Assembly: GCA_001940645.1 (NCBI GenBank)
Contig: MDVS01000038.1
Coordinates: 42,199 to 83,966 of the forward strand
Reading direction: 5' to 3'
DNA from: Candidatus Heimdallarchaeota archaeon LC_3
GTDB lineage: Archaea; Asgardarchaeota; Heimdallarchaeia; Hodarchaeales; LC-3
DNA: 41,768 nucleotides
Shown here: positions 23,769-33,739 of the stretch, one piece after another
How the letters are laid out: every line of letters begins with the position of its first letter
Numbering within the stretch: position 1 is the first letter of the stretch
Position numbers and translations under genes: made by a program
The notes under the pieces: generated by a model
What the model saw: the letters and a program-made list of their open reading frames with translations, nothing else
What the model was told of the DNA's origin: nothing
Databases searched by the model: none

Positions 23769-26516
23769 TTGAACACTCCATTTGAATTAGATAAGAAATC
23801 TAAGATTACTCCTGTTATGCAACAATGGTATCACATAAAAGAACAACACCCAGATTACATTCTATTTTTTAGGATGGGTGATTTTTACGAATTTTTCTAT
23901 GATGATGCTGTAAAAATGTCTGAAGAATTAGATTTAAAACTTACAACTAGAGGAACAGATGAAAATAATAATCCCATACCACTTGCAGGAATTCCCGTAA
24001 AAGCATTAAATGATAATTTAACAAAGGTCATCAATAAAAAAATCCCGGTAACTGTAGCTGAACAAACAGAAGAACTAATGAAATTTGGATCTAAAGAATT
24101 TTTTGGAAGAGAAGTTAGCCAAATTATTACACCTGGAACTGTGCTTGATCCTGATTTGTTATCTAATCGCTCAAATAATTTCCTATCAGCGATCCATTAT
24201 GATAGTAAGTTATTAGGAGCAGATAAAAAACGGTTTGGAATTACTTTTATTGATGTTTCAACAGGAGAATTTCAAATTTCTGAATTTGATACAAAAGATG
24301 CACTTTTGAACCAATTATATCGATATTCTCCAGTTGAGATCATTTTATCTCCACAAATTAAAGAAATAAATATTGAAACAGATATTCAAAAAATATTACA
24401 AGAAGTTTTATTCTTTGAGGGTGAAAAAACGGATTTTAATTATGATGAGGCGTATAAACAACTAACTTCATTTTATAATACTCATTCTTTGGATGGATTT
24501 GGACTTGAAAGTTATAAAGCTGGTATTTCTGCTGCTGGAGCAATATTTTCTATATTGAAAAATAGACAAATTGAAATCTTGAGAAAAAATCCACAAATTG
24601 AATCAACTGAAAATTATTTATCCATTGACTTAATAGCGCGAAAGAATCTTGAGCTAGAACAAAATCAAAGGGATGGAACACTTAAAGGGACTCTGCTTTG
24701 GGTCTTTGATCAAACTCATACCACTATGGGAGCCAGAAAACTAAGAAGTTGGCTTAGAAAACCAACACGAAATATTCATGAGATAAATAATCGATTAGAT
24801 GCTGTCGAATCTTTATACGAGGATTTATTACTTAGAGAAGAGTTAATTTCTGTCCTGAAAAATTTTCCTGATATTGAACGATTAGCTACCAAACTTAATA
24901 CTGGATCATTTAATCCTAGAGATGCGCTTAGGTTAAATGCTGGTTTAAAAATACTACCAAAACTTTTAATTCTTCTAAAAAATTCGCAATCTATTTCTTC
25001 TAGTAAACTGCTGTTAACTATCATTAACAATTTGAAATTATCTCCAGAAATAACGGATTTAATTGATTCTGCTATTAAGGATGATTCTCCAATCTTTCTA
25101 GCTGATGGAGGAACAATAAAAGAGGGATTTGATAATGATTTAGATCAATTATTTGACATTAAAGACAAAGGTAGTAACTGGTTATCTAAATTTGAGGAAA
25201 AAGAACAACGTAGAGTGAATGAAAACTTAAGACGTGTTGGTAAAAAGGAAGCTAAGCTGAAACTTTCTTATACAAGGGGACATGGATATTATATAGAATT
25301 ACGATCTGGATTACCCGTACCTGGCGATTATAATATTTCTAGAAGTTTGAAGGATCGTACACGATATACTACAACTGATTTACAAGAAATGGCTACAAAG
25401 ATTTTGAATGCGGAGGAGCAAATTAAAGAAAGAGAAGAGTTTCTATTCAAAGAAAAAATAATATCTATTATGAAGAATAACATTGAAATATTTCTTAGTA
25501 ATGCAGCTGTTATATCCAGTCTAGATGTTTTATTAACATTTGCAAAACTTGCTAACTCTTATTCTTACACAAGACCTGAAATTTCAGAAGAATACAATCT
25601 AGAGATAATAAAAGGAAGACATCCTGTTGTCGAACGAATCTTACCTTTTGGGGAATTTATAACTAATAATACTTTTTTAAACGAAAAAGAACGCGTTTTA
25701 ATTATTACTGGCGCAAATATGGGTGGAAAAAGTACTTATTTAAGACAGGTGGCTTTGATTTCTATATTAGCTCATATGGGATCATTTGTTCCTGCAGAAT
25801 ATGCAAAAATAAGTTTATTAGATCGAATATTTACACGAGTTGGAGTTGTTGATGATATATGGAGAGGTCAGAGTCATTTCATGGTAGAAATGAACGAAAC
25901 AGCAAATGTTCTTAATAACGCTACAAAAAGTTCATTGATTATTTTAGACGAGATAGGAAGAGGAACATCTACAAATACTGGATTAGCAATCGCATCCTCA
26001 GTAACTGAATATCTCCTTTCAAACATTAAATGTAAAACAATTTTTGCAACTCACTTTCACCAATTAAATAATTTAGCATTACAGTTAACAGGCATTAAGA
26101 ATTATCATGTGGCCATTGAATACGATAACGATGATCTTATTTTTTTATATAAACTAGTCGAAGGTGGTACAGATGAATCTTATGGTGTGGAAATCGCTAA
26201 ATTAGCAGGTTTTCCAGGAAAAGTAGTAGAAAATGCTTTAGCTCTTAGAAAATCAATTGACAAAGAAAATAATAACTATCAAATAAAATTTTCACATAAA
26301 AATGGAAGTAAGAAAGAAAAGAAGACTGAATCAGTTTTACAGGATCAAAATAAAATTAAATTCAAAAAATCTTCACTAAAAAGTTTCATTCTGCCTTTGA
26401 ATCAACAAAAAGTAATTAATGAAGTTACTTTTGCAAAATTAGATCACTTAACAGCTTTTGAGGCGTTAAATTTGATTAAAAAATGGAAAGAAGAACTTTC
26501 TGAAAATAATAAATAA
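23769..26516 (+). CDS. mutS: DNA mismatch repair protein MutS (MutS1)
   Basis: Mismatch-recognising ATPase clamp. All bacterial-type MutS1 domains are present: domain I with the mismatch-reading Phe-x-Glu in MGDFYEFFYDDA near residues 36-47; connector; lever and clamp; ATPase with Walker A GANMGGKST near 648-656, Walker B LIILDEIGRGTST near 722-733 and FATHFHQL near 758; then helix-turn-helix and a C-terminal dimer tail with HLTAFEALNLIKKW. At 915 residues it is slightly long, with an extra Lys-rich linker near 840-875. The mutL gene follows 21 nt later, so they form an operon. MutS1/MutL is rare in archaea and is generally ascribed to transfer from bacteria; base composition here does not differ visibly from neighbours. 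Confidence 0.97.
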   Translation: MNTPFELDKKSKITPVMQQWYHIKEQHPDYILFFRMGDFYEFFYDDAVKMSEELDLKLTTRGTDENNNPIPLAGIPVKALNDNLTKVINKKIPVTVAEQTEELMKFGSKEFFGREVSQIITPGTVLDPDLLSNRSNNFLSAIHYDSKLLGADKKRFGITFIDVSTGEFQISEFDTKDALLNQLYRYSPVEIILSPQIKEINIETDIQKILQEVLFFEGEKTDFNYDEAYKQLTSFYNTHSLDGFGLESYKAGISAAGAIFSILKNRQIEILRKNPQIESTENYLSIDLIARKNLELEQNQRDGTLKGTLLWVFDQTHTTMGARKLRSWLRKPTRNIHEINNRLDAVESLYEDLLLREELISVLKNFPDIERLATKLNTGSFNPRDALRLNAGLKILPKLLILLKNSQSISSSKLLLTIINNLKLSPEITDLIDSAIKDDSPIFLADGGTIKEGFDNDLDQLFDIKDKGSNWLSKFEEKEQRRVNENLRRVGKKEAKLKLSYTRGHGYYIELRSGLPVPGDYNISRSLKDRTRYTTTDLQEMATKILNAEEQIKEREEFLFKEKIISIMKNNIEIFLSNAAVISSLDVLLTFAKLANSYSYTRPEISEEYNLEIIKGRHPVVERILPFGEFITNNTFLNEKERVLIITGANMGGKSTYLRQVALISILAHMGSFVPAEYAKISLLDRIFTRVGVVDDIWRGQSHFMVEMNETANVLNNATKSSLIILDEIGRGTSTNTGLAIASSVTEYLLSNIKCKTIFATHFHQLNNLALQLTGIKNYHVAIEYDNDDLIFLYKLVEGGTDESYGVEIAKLAGFPGKVVENALALRKSIDKENNNYQIKFSHKNGSKKEKKTESVLQDQNKIKFKKSSLKSFILPLNQQKVINEVTFAKLDHLTAFEALNLIKKWKEELSENNK

Positions 26517-26537
26517 TCTCCTAAAAACTAAAACGTA

Positions 26538-28556
26538 TTGAAAAAAATGACTAATTCAAATAAAAAAATTAGAAAATTAGAAGATTCAGTAATAAGGCTT
26601 ATAGCTGCTGGAGAAGTTGTGGAGGGTCCTAGTTCTGTCGTAAAAGAATTAACCGAAAATTCTATCGACTCCGGAGCAAAAAATATTACAATTGAAATAA
26701 AAAATGGTGGTCAGGATTATATTCAAGTTGCAGATGATGGAGAGGGAATGTCTACTGACGATTTACTGCTGTGTACAAATAGACATACTACCAGTAAAAT
26801 TTTTGAAGCTTCTGATTTAGAGGAAATACATACTTTAGGCTTTCGTGGAGAATTCCTAGCATCATTGGCAGCAATTGCAAAATTATCAATTTTAACTAAA
26901 CATGTCAATTCAGCACAAGCATTTAATTTACAAATAGGTCCTATTATTAATAATAAATTCCAATCCCTATCTTTGAGAGATCTACAAAAGAAGCAACGGA
27001 CTCAAGGAACTACAATTGAAGTTTTTAATCTTTTCTCAGATATTCCAGCTCGAAAAAGCTTTATGAAATCTCCTAAATCTGACACAAGTAAAATTATTGA
27101 ATTAATTCATTCTTTTCGATTAGCAAGTCCAACTGTGAAATTCACCTTAAAACAGGATAGACAAATATTATTTCAAACGCAAGGTGTTTTAGAAAAGCAA
27201 TCAGAAAGCAAAAACATATTTAATGGCTTAATTCAAGTGTTAGGAAAAGATACAGCAAAAAACTTAATTGAAATTAAGATTTCTGACAAAAAAGCACTTA
27301 TAGAAGATCAACCGTGGATAGTTTCCGGATGGATAGGAAAACCATCAGAGTCACGACCAACAAGACAGCATCAATATTTCTTATTGAATGGAAGATTAAT
27401 CAAATCTAAAATTTTGTCAAACGCAATAGAACAGGGTTATGGAACATTTTTAGCTCGAAAACAATTTCCTATTGCAATTATCTTTCTTACAGGGTCTCCG
27501 AAAAATGTCGATGTGAACGTTCATCCCGCTAAACTCGAAGTTAGGTTTAGAGACGAAAATCTTATATTTTCTCTAATCACAGAGTTAGTAAAAAATACAT
27601 TAATGAACCAAGGAGTAAGTTTCTCGCCTATAACTTACAAAAAAGATGAATTAACTGTTAAAAACAAAACTGAAACAATAAATATTGTTCAAAAACCGCT
27701 CTTAAGAACGAATAGTGAAGTAATCTCTCCTAAAACTACTACAGCTTCAGTATCGGAAATGAAAATAACCAAAGATTCAACTGAGGCATTATCTGAAATT
27801 GTTGAGGAAATATATGATCCAATGGTTGATATTTACGATGAATCAACAACCAAGAAAAAAGGGGGAGTTTTATCAATGAATCATGTAATAAAAAAATCAG
27901 CGGTTAAAAATTTACAACCTGTTGCTCAGTTTAGGAACCTATATATTATAGCTGAAGATCCTGAAAATCCATATAATCTTTATCTAATAGATCAACACGC
28001 AGTAGCAGAACGAATAGCTTTAGAAGAACTCTTAAGAACTAAAGGATCTTCGGATGAAAAAATAGATAGAAATGAAAAAAGTTCTAGTAAAAGAGAAATA
28101 AGGAGGCAAAAGCTGCTAGTACCACTAACTGTAAACCTGTCTCCACAAAGCATGGACACCTTTAGAGAAGTCAAATCATTGCTTTTGAAATTTGGCTATC
28201 GCGGAGAAGAATTTGGAACTAATTCAGTGTTGATACATTCTTTACCATTGTTTTTTGGTCGAAATAGATTATTAAGACATTCGAAAGGGAAAGAGTCTTT
28301 AATTCAAGACTTTCGAAATATTCTCGATTCAGTATCTAAAGGTTTAATATCGGATCATTCTCCTCTTGAAGTAGAAATAGCAAAATTAATTGCTTGTAAA
28401 AATTCAATAAAGGCAGGAGATTATCTAGATCATGATGAAATGGTGAGATTATTAAAAAAAATAGCAGATGCTGACTTTCCCTTTGTATGCTGCCATGGTA
28501 GACCGGCAATCTTTGAGATAAATAATAAAGAGATTGATAAACTGTTTTGGCGATGA
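26538..28556 (+). CDS. mutL: DNA mismatch repair protein MutL with intact endonuclease site
   Basis: GHKL ATPase that couples MutS to strand nicking. N-domain: KELTENSIDSGAKN with the catalytic Glu at 37, VADDGEGM, TLGFRGEFLASLAAI and the linker-loop HPAKLEVRFRD. The C-terminal domain carries the metal endonuclease motifs DQHAVAERIALE near 485-496, ACKNSIKAGD near 619 and CCHGRPAIFEI near 651 (usual form C-P-H-G-R-P). It is therefore expected to nick on its own, as in most bacteria lacking MutH. The 672 residues are normal. The TTG at 26538 or the ATG at 26547 could start it, a difference of three residues. Confidence 0.97.
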   Translation: MKKMTNSNKKIRKLEDSVIRLIAAGEVVEGPSSVVKELTENSIDSGAKNITIEIKNGGQDYIQVADDGEGMSTDDLLLCTNRHTTSKIFEASDLEEIHTLGFRGEFLASLAAIAKLSILTKHVNSAQAFNLQIGPIINNKFQSLSLRDLQKKQRTQGTTIEVFNLFSDIPARKSFMKSPKSDTSKIIELIHSFRLASPTVKFTLKQDRQILFQTQGVLEKQSESKNIFNGLIQVLGKDTAKNLIEIKISDKKALIEDQPWIVSGWIGKPSESRPTRQHQYFLLNGRLIKSKILSNAIEQGYGTFLARKQFPIAIIFLTGSPKNVDVNVHPAKLEVRFRDENLIFSLITELVKNTLMNQGVSFSPITYKKDELTVKNKTETINIVQKPLLRTNSEVISPKTTTASVSEMKITKDSTEALSEIVEEIYDPMVDIYDESTTKKKGGVLSMNHVIKKSAVKNLQPVAQFRNLYIIAEDPENPYNLYLIDQHAVAERIALEELLRTKGSSDEKIDRNEKSSSKREIRRQKLLVPLTVNLSPQSMDTFREVKSLLLKFGYRGEEFGTNSVLIHSLPLFFGRNRLLRHSKGKESLIQDFRNILDSVSKGLISDHSPLEVEIAKLIACKNSIKAGDYLDHDEMVRLLKKIADADFPFVCCHGRPAIFEINNKEIDKLFWR

Positions 28557-28609
28557 TAGTACAAAGAAATTTGGTTTAAAATTTTCGTGATATGTTGAAA
28601 TTAAGCTTT

Positions 28610-29005
28610 TTAAAGACTTGCACAGTATTCAGCATATTTCGTTGAATCCATTAAATCTGCTTTATCAGCTTCAAAGTTATCTGGTTTTATCTTAAGAAAC
28701 CATGCTTCATACGGAGAACTGTTAATAGATTCAGGTGCATCACCAATTTGTTCATTTACTTCAACAACTTCTCCAGCGATTGGATTATATATATCACTTA
28801 CTGATTTAACCGATTCAACTTCTCCAATGACTTGTTTTAAAGTTATTTTATCTCCTACTGCAACTTTCATTCCTGCATATACAATATCAGTCAGATTCTG
28901 TTGTGCATAATCTGAAATACCAATGGTGACCGTTCCGTCATCATTTTGTTGTACCCACTCATGTTCTTTATGGTAGAGAAGGTTATCTGGATTATTGTAA
29001 CTCAA
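28610..29005 (-). CDS. gcvH: Glycine cleavage system H protein
   Basis: Lipoyl carrier that shuttles the aminomethyl group between the P, T and L proteins. In 131 residues it shows HEWVQQNDDGTVTIGISDYA near the start and the lipoylated Lys67 in GEVESVKSVSD, then PIAGEVVEVNEQI and the C-terminal 'P.NSSPYEAWFLKIKP'. No other gcv gene, lipoate ligase or LipA is in the window, so it stands alone here. Stand-alone H proteins in archaea can also serve lipoate assembly; that cannot be decided here. It is convergent with mutL, 53 nt apart. Confidence 0.96.
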   Translation of the reverse strand: MSYNNPDNLLYHKEHEWVQQNDDGTVTIGISDYAQQNLTDIVYAGMKVAVGDKITLKQVIGEVESVKSVSDIYNPIAGEVVEVNEQIGDAPESINSSPYEAWFLKIKPDNFEADKADLMDSTKYAEYCASL

Positions 29006-29159
29006 ATTCTTTCACCTTTATTCATTATTTTGTGAATAATGTCTAACCTACTTTAATTTAAAAAATATTCTAAGCAATTTATGATTAGGGATTAAGAGAG
29101 AAGAACTTTTCAAATAAAACAAAAAGAAAAATTATCGAGAAAATAATGTTATTTAATGT

Positions 29160-30470
29160 TTAAGGTTGATTATTTATGGTGTTAATAATTTCCTTTACAG
29201 ATATTTTATTTTCTTCACCAGTTTCCATGTTTTTAAGTGTATACTTTCTTTCTTTGACTTCTTTGGGTCCAATTATGATTATCCAGGTAAATTTTTCAGT
29301 GTTAGCATAATCCAATGATTTAGACACTCCTTTCTGACGAAAATCATATTCAGTGATTATATTTTCCGATCTCAGTTTCGAGGTTATTTGTAATGCTATT
29401 TCATCCGATTTTATAGATATAACTAAAACTCGATTTTTTTCATCGATTTTTTCATCAAGAGAGAGAAGTGTTTCATAAATAGGTTCTAAACCAAAAGAAA
29501 TCCCTACCGCAGGAAATAATTTATCAGTTTGCAAAAATTTTCTAATGATTTCATCGTAACGTCCACCACCAGCAAGAGAAGATGTGATAGGACTTTTAAT
29601 TGCAAATGCTTCAAAAACTGTTGCAGTATAAATCTCTAATCCCCGTGCAAGGCTTGGAATAAATTTGACCTTATCATCTGGAATACTCATAATCTTTAAT
29701 AATTTAAATAATTCTTCGATTTCCTTCAATCCATCTAAAGCAAGCTCTTGTGTAATTGAATCAGATAGAAATTTTAGAATTTCTGATGTTGAGCCTGTTT
29801 TGTCTAGTAGTTTAAAAGATTTTTCGAGAGGTTCTCCTTTTAACCCCTTTTCTTCTAATTCTGCTTCAACACCAACTCTGCCAATTTTTTTTAACTTATC
29901 TAAAGAAAGAATAGCACTAGGTAGATCTTCATCTGAAAACCCACTCTGCAATAATATTCCGGAAAGAATCTTGCGGTTATTAATTTCAAATTTCACATCA
30001 ATATTTAATCTATTAAAGACATCATTAGCTAAAGCAATTAATTCTGCTTCAGCTTGCATCGATTTTATCCCTATAATATCAACATCACATTGAGTAAATT
30101 CTCTTACTCTACCAAGTTTAACCGGTCCATCCCGAAAGACCTTCCCTATTTCATATCTTTTGAACGGCATTTTCAGATGAGGATTCATTCCAATAACCCT
30201 TGATAACGGAACCGTTAGATCATATCGTAAGGCAAGTTTCCTCTCTCCTTGATCAGTCAAATTATAAGTTTCTTTAAGGATTTCAGCTCCACCAGCATAT
30301 TTTGAAGCAAGTATGTCATAAAATTCAAGGATTGGCGTTTCAAGGGGTCGATAAGAGTACAACTCAAATGTTTCAGTCAATATCTCTTTAATTCTTGAAC
30401 GGATAATTTGTTCTTTTGGTAAATAGTCGTTGGTACCTTTAAGAAGTCTAAGTTCCATAATAAATGACAA
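29160..30470 (-). CDS. hisS: Histidyl-tRNA synthetase
   Basis: Class II aminoacyl-tRNA synthetase charging tRNA-His. Marks: RLLKGTNDYLP at the start (PKGTrD motif); motif 2 FRDGPVKLGRVREFTQCD near 112-129; the histidine-binding LARGLEIYTATVFE; motif 3 LAGGGRYDEI; and a C-terminal anticodon-binding domain, VLVISIKSDE to FRQKGVSKSLDYA. The 436 residues are typical. A TTG at 30470 opens the frame; the ATG four codons later (30458) gives MELRLLKGTNDY, which fits homologues as well. The upstream region to 30595 is shared with a divergent gene. Confidence 0.96.
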   Translation of the reverse strand: MSFIMELRLLKGTNDYLPKEQIIRSRIKEILTETFELYSYRPLETPILEFYDILASKYAGGAEILKETYNLTDQGERKLALRYDLTVPLSRVIGMNPHLKMPFKRYEIGKVFRDGPVKLGRVREFTQCDVDIIGIKSMQAEAELIALANDVFNRLNIDVKFEINNRKILSGILLQSGFSDEDLPSAILSLDKLKKIGRVGVEAELEEKGLKGEPLEKSFKLLDKTGSTSEILKFLSDSITQELALDGLKEIEELFKLLKIMSIPDDKVKFIPSLARGLEIYTATVFEAFAIKSPITSSLAGGGRYDEIIRKFLQTDKLFPAVGISFGLEPIYETLLSLDEKIDEKNRVLVISIKSDEIALQITSKLRSENIITEYDFRQKGVSKSLDYANTEKFTWIIIIGPKEVKERKYTLKNMETGEENKISVKEIINTINNQP

Positions 30471-30595
30471 ACCTGAAAAAAAAATAATTGATTTTTAATT
30501 TAAAATATAATTTTTATTAGATAAATTTTCTTTATTGGATTACGCCTTGTTGCGTACTTCATTAACAGATAAAAAATCCGAAACAAAAGATAATT

Positions 30596-31138
30596 GTGTC
30601 TAATCACGATAACAAATATCCAAAGAATACTAGCAAAATTAAACACTCGGAGTGTGTCGTGTGTCAAGAGCAAGTCGAGCAAAATTCTATTTTATGTGAT
30701 CAAGATTTCTGCAAAGATTTCTATAAAACAATTCTCCTCCCCACTGAGCAATTAATTGCAGTTATTGAAAAAAATCAATCTGATTGGACTCATTTCTTCC
30801 CATTATTTTTCTCATTATCTCTCACTGCTCAGATATGGCTTCTGGTTCATTACAATTTCCCTAATAAGATTTTTTGGGAATCAGTCTCATATTTAGACTC
30901 ACAAGACTTGTGGGCAATTATTGCTTCAAATGAAGATTTCAGATTAAAATTTTTTACTATGATTACACCCAACCTTAAACAAGAAGTCGAAAAGGAAATG
31001 CAGACATGGATAAGTCAAGACAAAGAGAAAACAATAGAATTAACTGTAATTGTTGAAAAGTTAGAAAATTTCATCTTTATGATCCTTGAATTTATTTCTA
31101 CAATAAGTGTACAGGAAACAAAATTACCAAATGATTAG
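30596..31138 (+). CDS. Hypothetical protein with four-Cys N-terminal knuckle
   Basis: 180 residues, GTG start. Four Cys, at 20, 23, 34 and 39 (CVVC, then ILCDQDFC), could bind one zinc, a treble-clef-like knuckle as in short Asgard zinc proteins. The remainder is helical with a hydrophobic stretch near 65-85 (FFPLFFSLSLTAQIWLLV), too mixed to be sure of a membrane span. The C-terminal half is acidic and helical. No family recognised. It is divergent from hisS and is followed by a 185-nt gap before the IDH gene. Confidence 0.6.
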   Translation: MSNHDNKYPKNTSKIKHSECVVCQEQVEQNSILCDQDFCKDFYKTILLPTEQLIAVIEKNQSDWTHFFPLFFSLSLTAQIWLLVHYNFPNKIFWESVSYLDSQDLWAIIASNEDFRLKFFTMITPNLKQEVEKEMQTWISQDKEKTIELTVIVEKLENFIFMILEFISTISVQETKLPND

Positions 31139-31267
31139 TAAGGGTATGAAAGAAGAGATTACGAACTATTATTAATGTAATCCCTAAATTTTAAATTATT
31201 TTAACAAAACTCGAAAAAAAAAACAAGCAAGAAACTTTTTCAATTCGCTAAAAGAAAACAAAAATGC

Positions 31268-31276
31268 TTATAAAAA
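31268..31276 (+). promoter_or_regulatory. Candidate TATA box for the NADP-IDH gene
   Basis: TTATAAAAA with purine-rich sequence just upstream (a possible BRE) lies 47 nt before the TTG start at 31324. That spacing would give a leader of about 20-25 nt. Confidence 0.45.
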
Positions 31277-31323
31277 TGATACTACTTCTCTAAGTGGTTA
31301 ATTAGAAATTCGGTGAAGAAGAA

Positions 31324-32562
31324 TTGGATAAAATTAAAGTTAAGAACTCCATAACAGAAATAGATGGAGATGAAATGACCAGAATAATCTGGGATATGAT
31401 TAAAAAACAATTAATTTTCCCCTATGTTGATTTAGAAGGAAAAATTGAATATTTTGATTTATCGATCCAAAAACGAGACGAGACTGATGATCAAATAACG
31501 ATGGATGCTGCAAAATCTATTGAACGAACTAATGTTGGAATTAAATGTGCAACAATTACCCCTGATGAAGTACGCGTAGAAGAATTCAATTTAAAACGAA
31601 TGTATAAATCACCAAATGGTCAAATACGAAATTTTTTGGGTGGAACTGTTTTTCGATCACCAATATTATGTAAAAATATACCACGATTAATCCCTGCATG
31701 GACAAAACCAATTGTAGTAGGAAGACATGCACATGCAGATCAGTATAAGGCCACCGACGTAATTATTCCTGATAAAGGAAAATTAAAATTAGTTTTTGAG
31801 GGACAAGATGGTAATAACAAAGAGTGGGTAGTAAATGAATTTCAAGGACCTGGTGTAGCTATTGGAATGTTTAATACCGATAAATCGATTAAAGACTTTG
31901 CCAGATCTTGTTTTATACATGGATTAGAGTTGGGATTACCAGTGGTATTTAGTAGCAAGAACACGATTCTAAAAACTTACGATGGTCGGTTCAAAGACAT
32001 CTTTGAGGAAATCTATACACAAGAATTCAAAGAGGAAATGGATAAAAAAGGATTGACATACGAACATCGTCTTATTGATGATATGGTAGCTCAAGTATTA
32101 AAATGGGAAGGTGGGTTTCTTTGGGGATTAAAAAATTATGATGGTGATGTCCAATCAGATACTGTAGCCCAAGGATTTGGATCATTAGGGATGATGAAAT
32201 CAGTTTTAGTATGTCCTGATGAGAAAACAATAGAAGCAGAAGCTGCCCATGGAACAGTAACGAGACACTATCGACAATATCAACAAGGAAAACCAACAAG
32301 TACAAATCCAATAGCAAGCATTTTTGCATGGACAACAGGTTTAATTCATAGAGGAAAATTGGATAACAATCAAGAGTTAGTTAGATTCGCTGAAACACTA
32401 GAAAAAGTCTGTGTAGACACTATTGAATCAGGAAAATTTACTAAAGACCTTGCAGTTGCTATCCATAAGACTATTACACCTCCACAAGATACTTACTTAG
32501 AAACAATGGCCTTTATGGATGCATTAGCTAAAAATTTAGGTGAAGCATGGAAAAAAGCCTGA
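31324..32562 (+). CDS. NADP-dependent isocitrate dehydrogenase, eukaryote-like type
   Basis: Oxidises isocitrate to 2-oxoglutarate and CO2 with NADP+, in the cytosol. The 412 residues match the IDH1/IDH2-like homodimer subfamily: [17 protein letters not shown] at the start, [13 protein letters not shown], the substrate loop [17 protein letters not shown] near 97-113, [15 protein letters not shown], the metal site [23 protein letters not shown] near 252-280, and the NADP-binding [11 protein letters not shown] near 308. This is distinct from the prokaryotic Icd type. The TTG start is certain because the conserved core begins at once. Together with aconitase 3.2 kb away it covers citrate to 2-oxoglutarate. 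Confidence 0.96.
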   Translation: MDKIKVKNSITEIDGDEMTRIIWDMIKKQLIFPYVDLEGKIEYFDLSIQKRDETDDQITMDAAKSIERTNVGIKCATITPDEVRVEEFNLKRMYKSPNGQIRNFLGGTVFRSPILCKNIPRLIPAWTKPIVVGRHAHADQYKATDVIIPDKGKLKLVFEGQDGNNKEWVVNEFQGPGVAIGMFNTDKSIKDFARSCFIHGLELGLPVVFSSKNTILKTYDGRFKDIFEEIYTQEFKEEMDKKGLTYEHRLIDDMVAQVLKWEGGFLWGLKNYDGDVQSDTVAQGFGSLGMMKSVLVCPDEKTIEAEAAHGTVTRHYRQYQQGKPTSTNPIASIFAWTTGLIHRGKLDNNQELVRFAETLEKVCVDTIESGKFTKDLAVAIHKTITPPQDTYLETMAFMDALAKNLGEAWKKA

Positions 32563-32788
32563 TATCTTAATTAAAATTTATTTATTACAAAATTTTTATC
32601 CAAATAATTAATTAGAATAATAAGATTATTTTTAATGACTCTGCATTAATTGAATCACTATTAAACTATTTTTAATTATATTTTGTAAAGATTGGTAGAA
32701 ATTACTGATAAAAGTGTAAATAACGAGAATTGAAGAAAATTTACAATTTTTCCTATCTTTTTTGCCACACTGAATAATAATTAATAAG

Positions 32789-33259
32789 CTATTTGTGGAT
32801 ATTTTTTAATGAAGTCACTAAAACAGTCGCAGGAATTTGATTAATAATTGATTCCCATAAATGATGGGCATAAGAAACAATAATAAGACGAATTCCATAT
32901 TTATCAACTACTTTTGCAATATCTTCAATATTTGCGACTTCTAACTCAATTATTTTTTCTAATCGGATATCTAGCTCTTCAAATTCTTTATTTATTGTAT
33001 TAGTATGTTTACCTTCAGTTAAGGAATATAGTTTAGTTTCCTTACCTAATAATCTTGCTAATCTAATTGTATAAGCAATCGAAACTAGTGAATTTGGTTG
33101 TAAATCAGTAACTAATAATATTGGCGATATTTTTAATTCATTTAAATTCGGAATATTTTTTAAATTTTCAAAAAATTTTTCGTGATGCTGTTCATAAGTT
33201 AAATTATAGTATTTCATTTTTCTTTTTACAAGATTTTCTAAAATTTTTCCTAGTTTCAT
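32789..33259 (-). CDS. Usp-like alpha/beta protein
   Basis: 156 residues. After a basic helical start comes SPILLVTDLQPNSLVSIAYTIRLARLLGKE, a strand-loop-helix like universal stress proteins. A second strand LYSLTEG and the segment NIEDIAKVVDKYGIRLIIVSYAH follow, placed like the Usp 'i...a.e...dlIVmG.hg' segment. The ATP-binding G-x2-G-x9-GS motif is not present, so it would be a non-ATP-binding member or a related HUP-fold protein. It stands alone, with AT-rich gaps on both sides (226 and 480 nt). Assignment is by fold pattern only. Confidence 0.45.
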   Translation of the reverse strand: MKLGKILENLVKRKMKYYNLTYEQHHEKFFENLKNIPNLNELKISPILLVTDLQPNSLVSIAYTIRLARLLGKETKLYSLTEGKHTNTINKEFEELDIRLEKIIELEVANIEDIAKVVDKYGIRLIIVSYAHHLWESIINQIPATVLVTSLKNIHK

Positions 33260-33739
33260 TTAAATCATCTCATTTTTTCCTAATACAATTTATATTTGTT
33301 AAAGCAATTTAAATTATAATAGTCTTGTACTTAAAATACAAAAAATGCATTTCAGAATAAGCACATTAATTTATTTATTTGTCATTTATTAATCAAAAAA
33401 GCATCAAGAAATGTCAATAACAGCGATTGGAGCAAATTCTTTAAGATTGGAAATAGCACAAAGATGAGAAGTACCTTTTTTATTAACTAAGAAAATATTA
33501 TAAGTAAATAATAAGGAACTGTCTCAGAAGATAACTTTTCAAAAAGTTGAAATAGCTTTTTTCTTTTACAATAACAATTTAATTAAGCACACGGCACATC
33601 ATATTTCTATTAATCACCGGTTTCCTTGAATCTCGGAATGATGGGGATAATTTTTACAGTAGTTTTTATTATTTTTATTTTAAATTTCTAAACAGAAAAA
33701 ATCATTTAAAAATCAAAAATATTAGTTCTAATTAAACAA
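33260..33739. other. 480-bp intergenic region with one short coding-like fragment
   Basis: No gene called. On the minus strand 33523-33404 is open for 39 codons between stops, contains NKKGTSHLCAISNLKEFAP and reads like protein, but has no start and no family I recognise; it may be a gene remnant. The rest is low-complexity AT sequence. The region must contain the promoters of both flanking divergent genes. Confidence 0.3.

Noticed and set aside
26340..26400. PIP box in the Lys-rich linker of MutS
   Set aside because: The Gln and aromatic residues do not have the required Qxxhxxaa spacing.
29665..30093. 142-codon plus-strand ORF inside hisS
   Set aside because: Antisense to conserved HisRS motifs, Ser-rich, with no family resemblance.
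30500..30682. 60-codon minus-strand ORF overlapping the hisS upstream region
   Set aside because: It overlaps the four-Cys gene antisense and lacks a ribosome site or recognisable sequence.
32072..32335. Minus-strand ORF inside the IDH gene
   Set aside because: It is the complement of a strongly conserved coding region and has low-complexity Leu-rich sequence.
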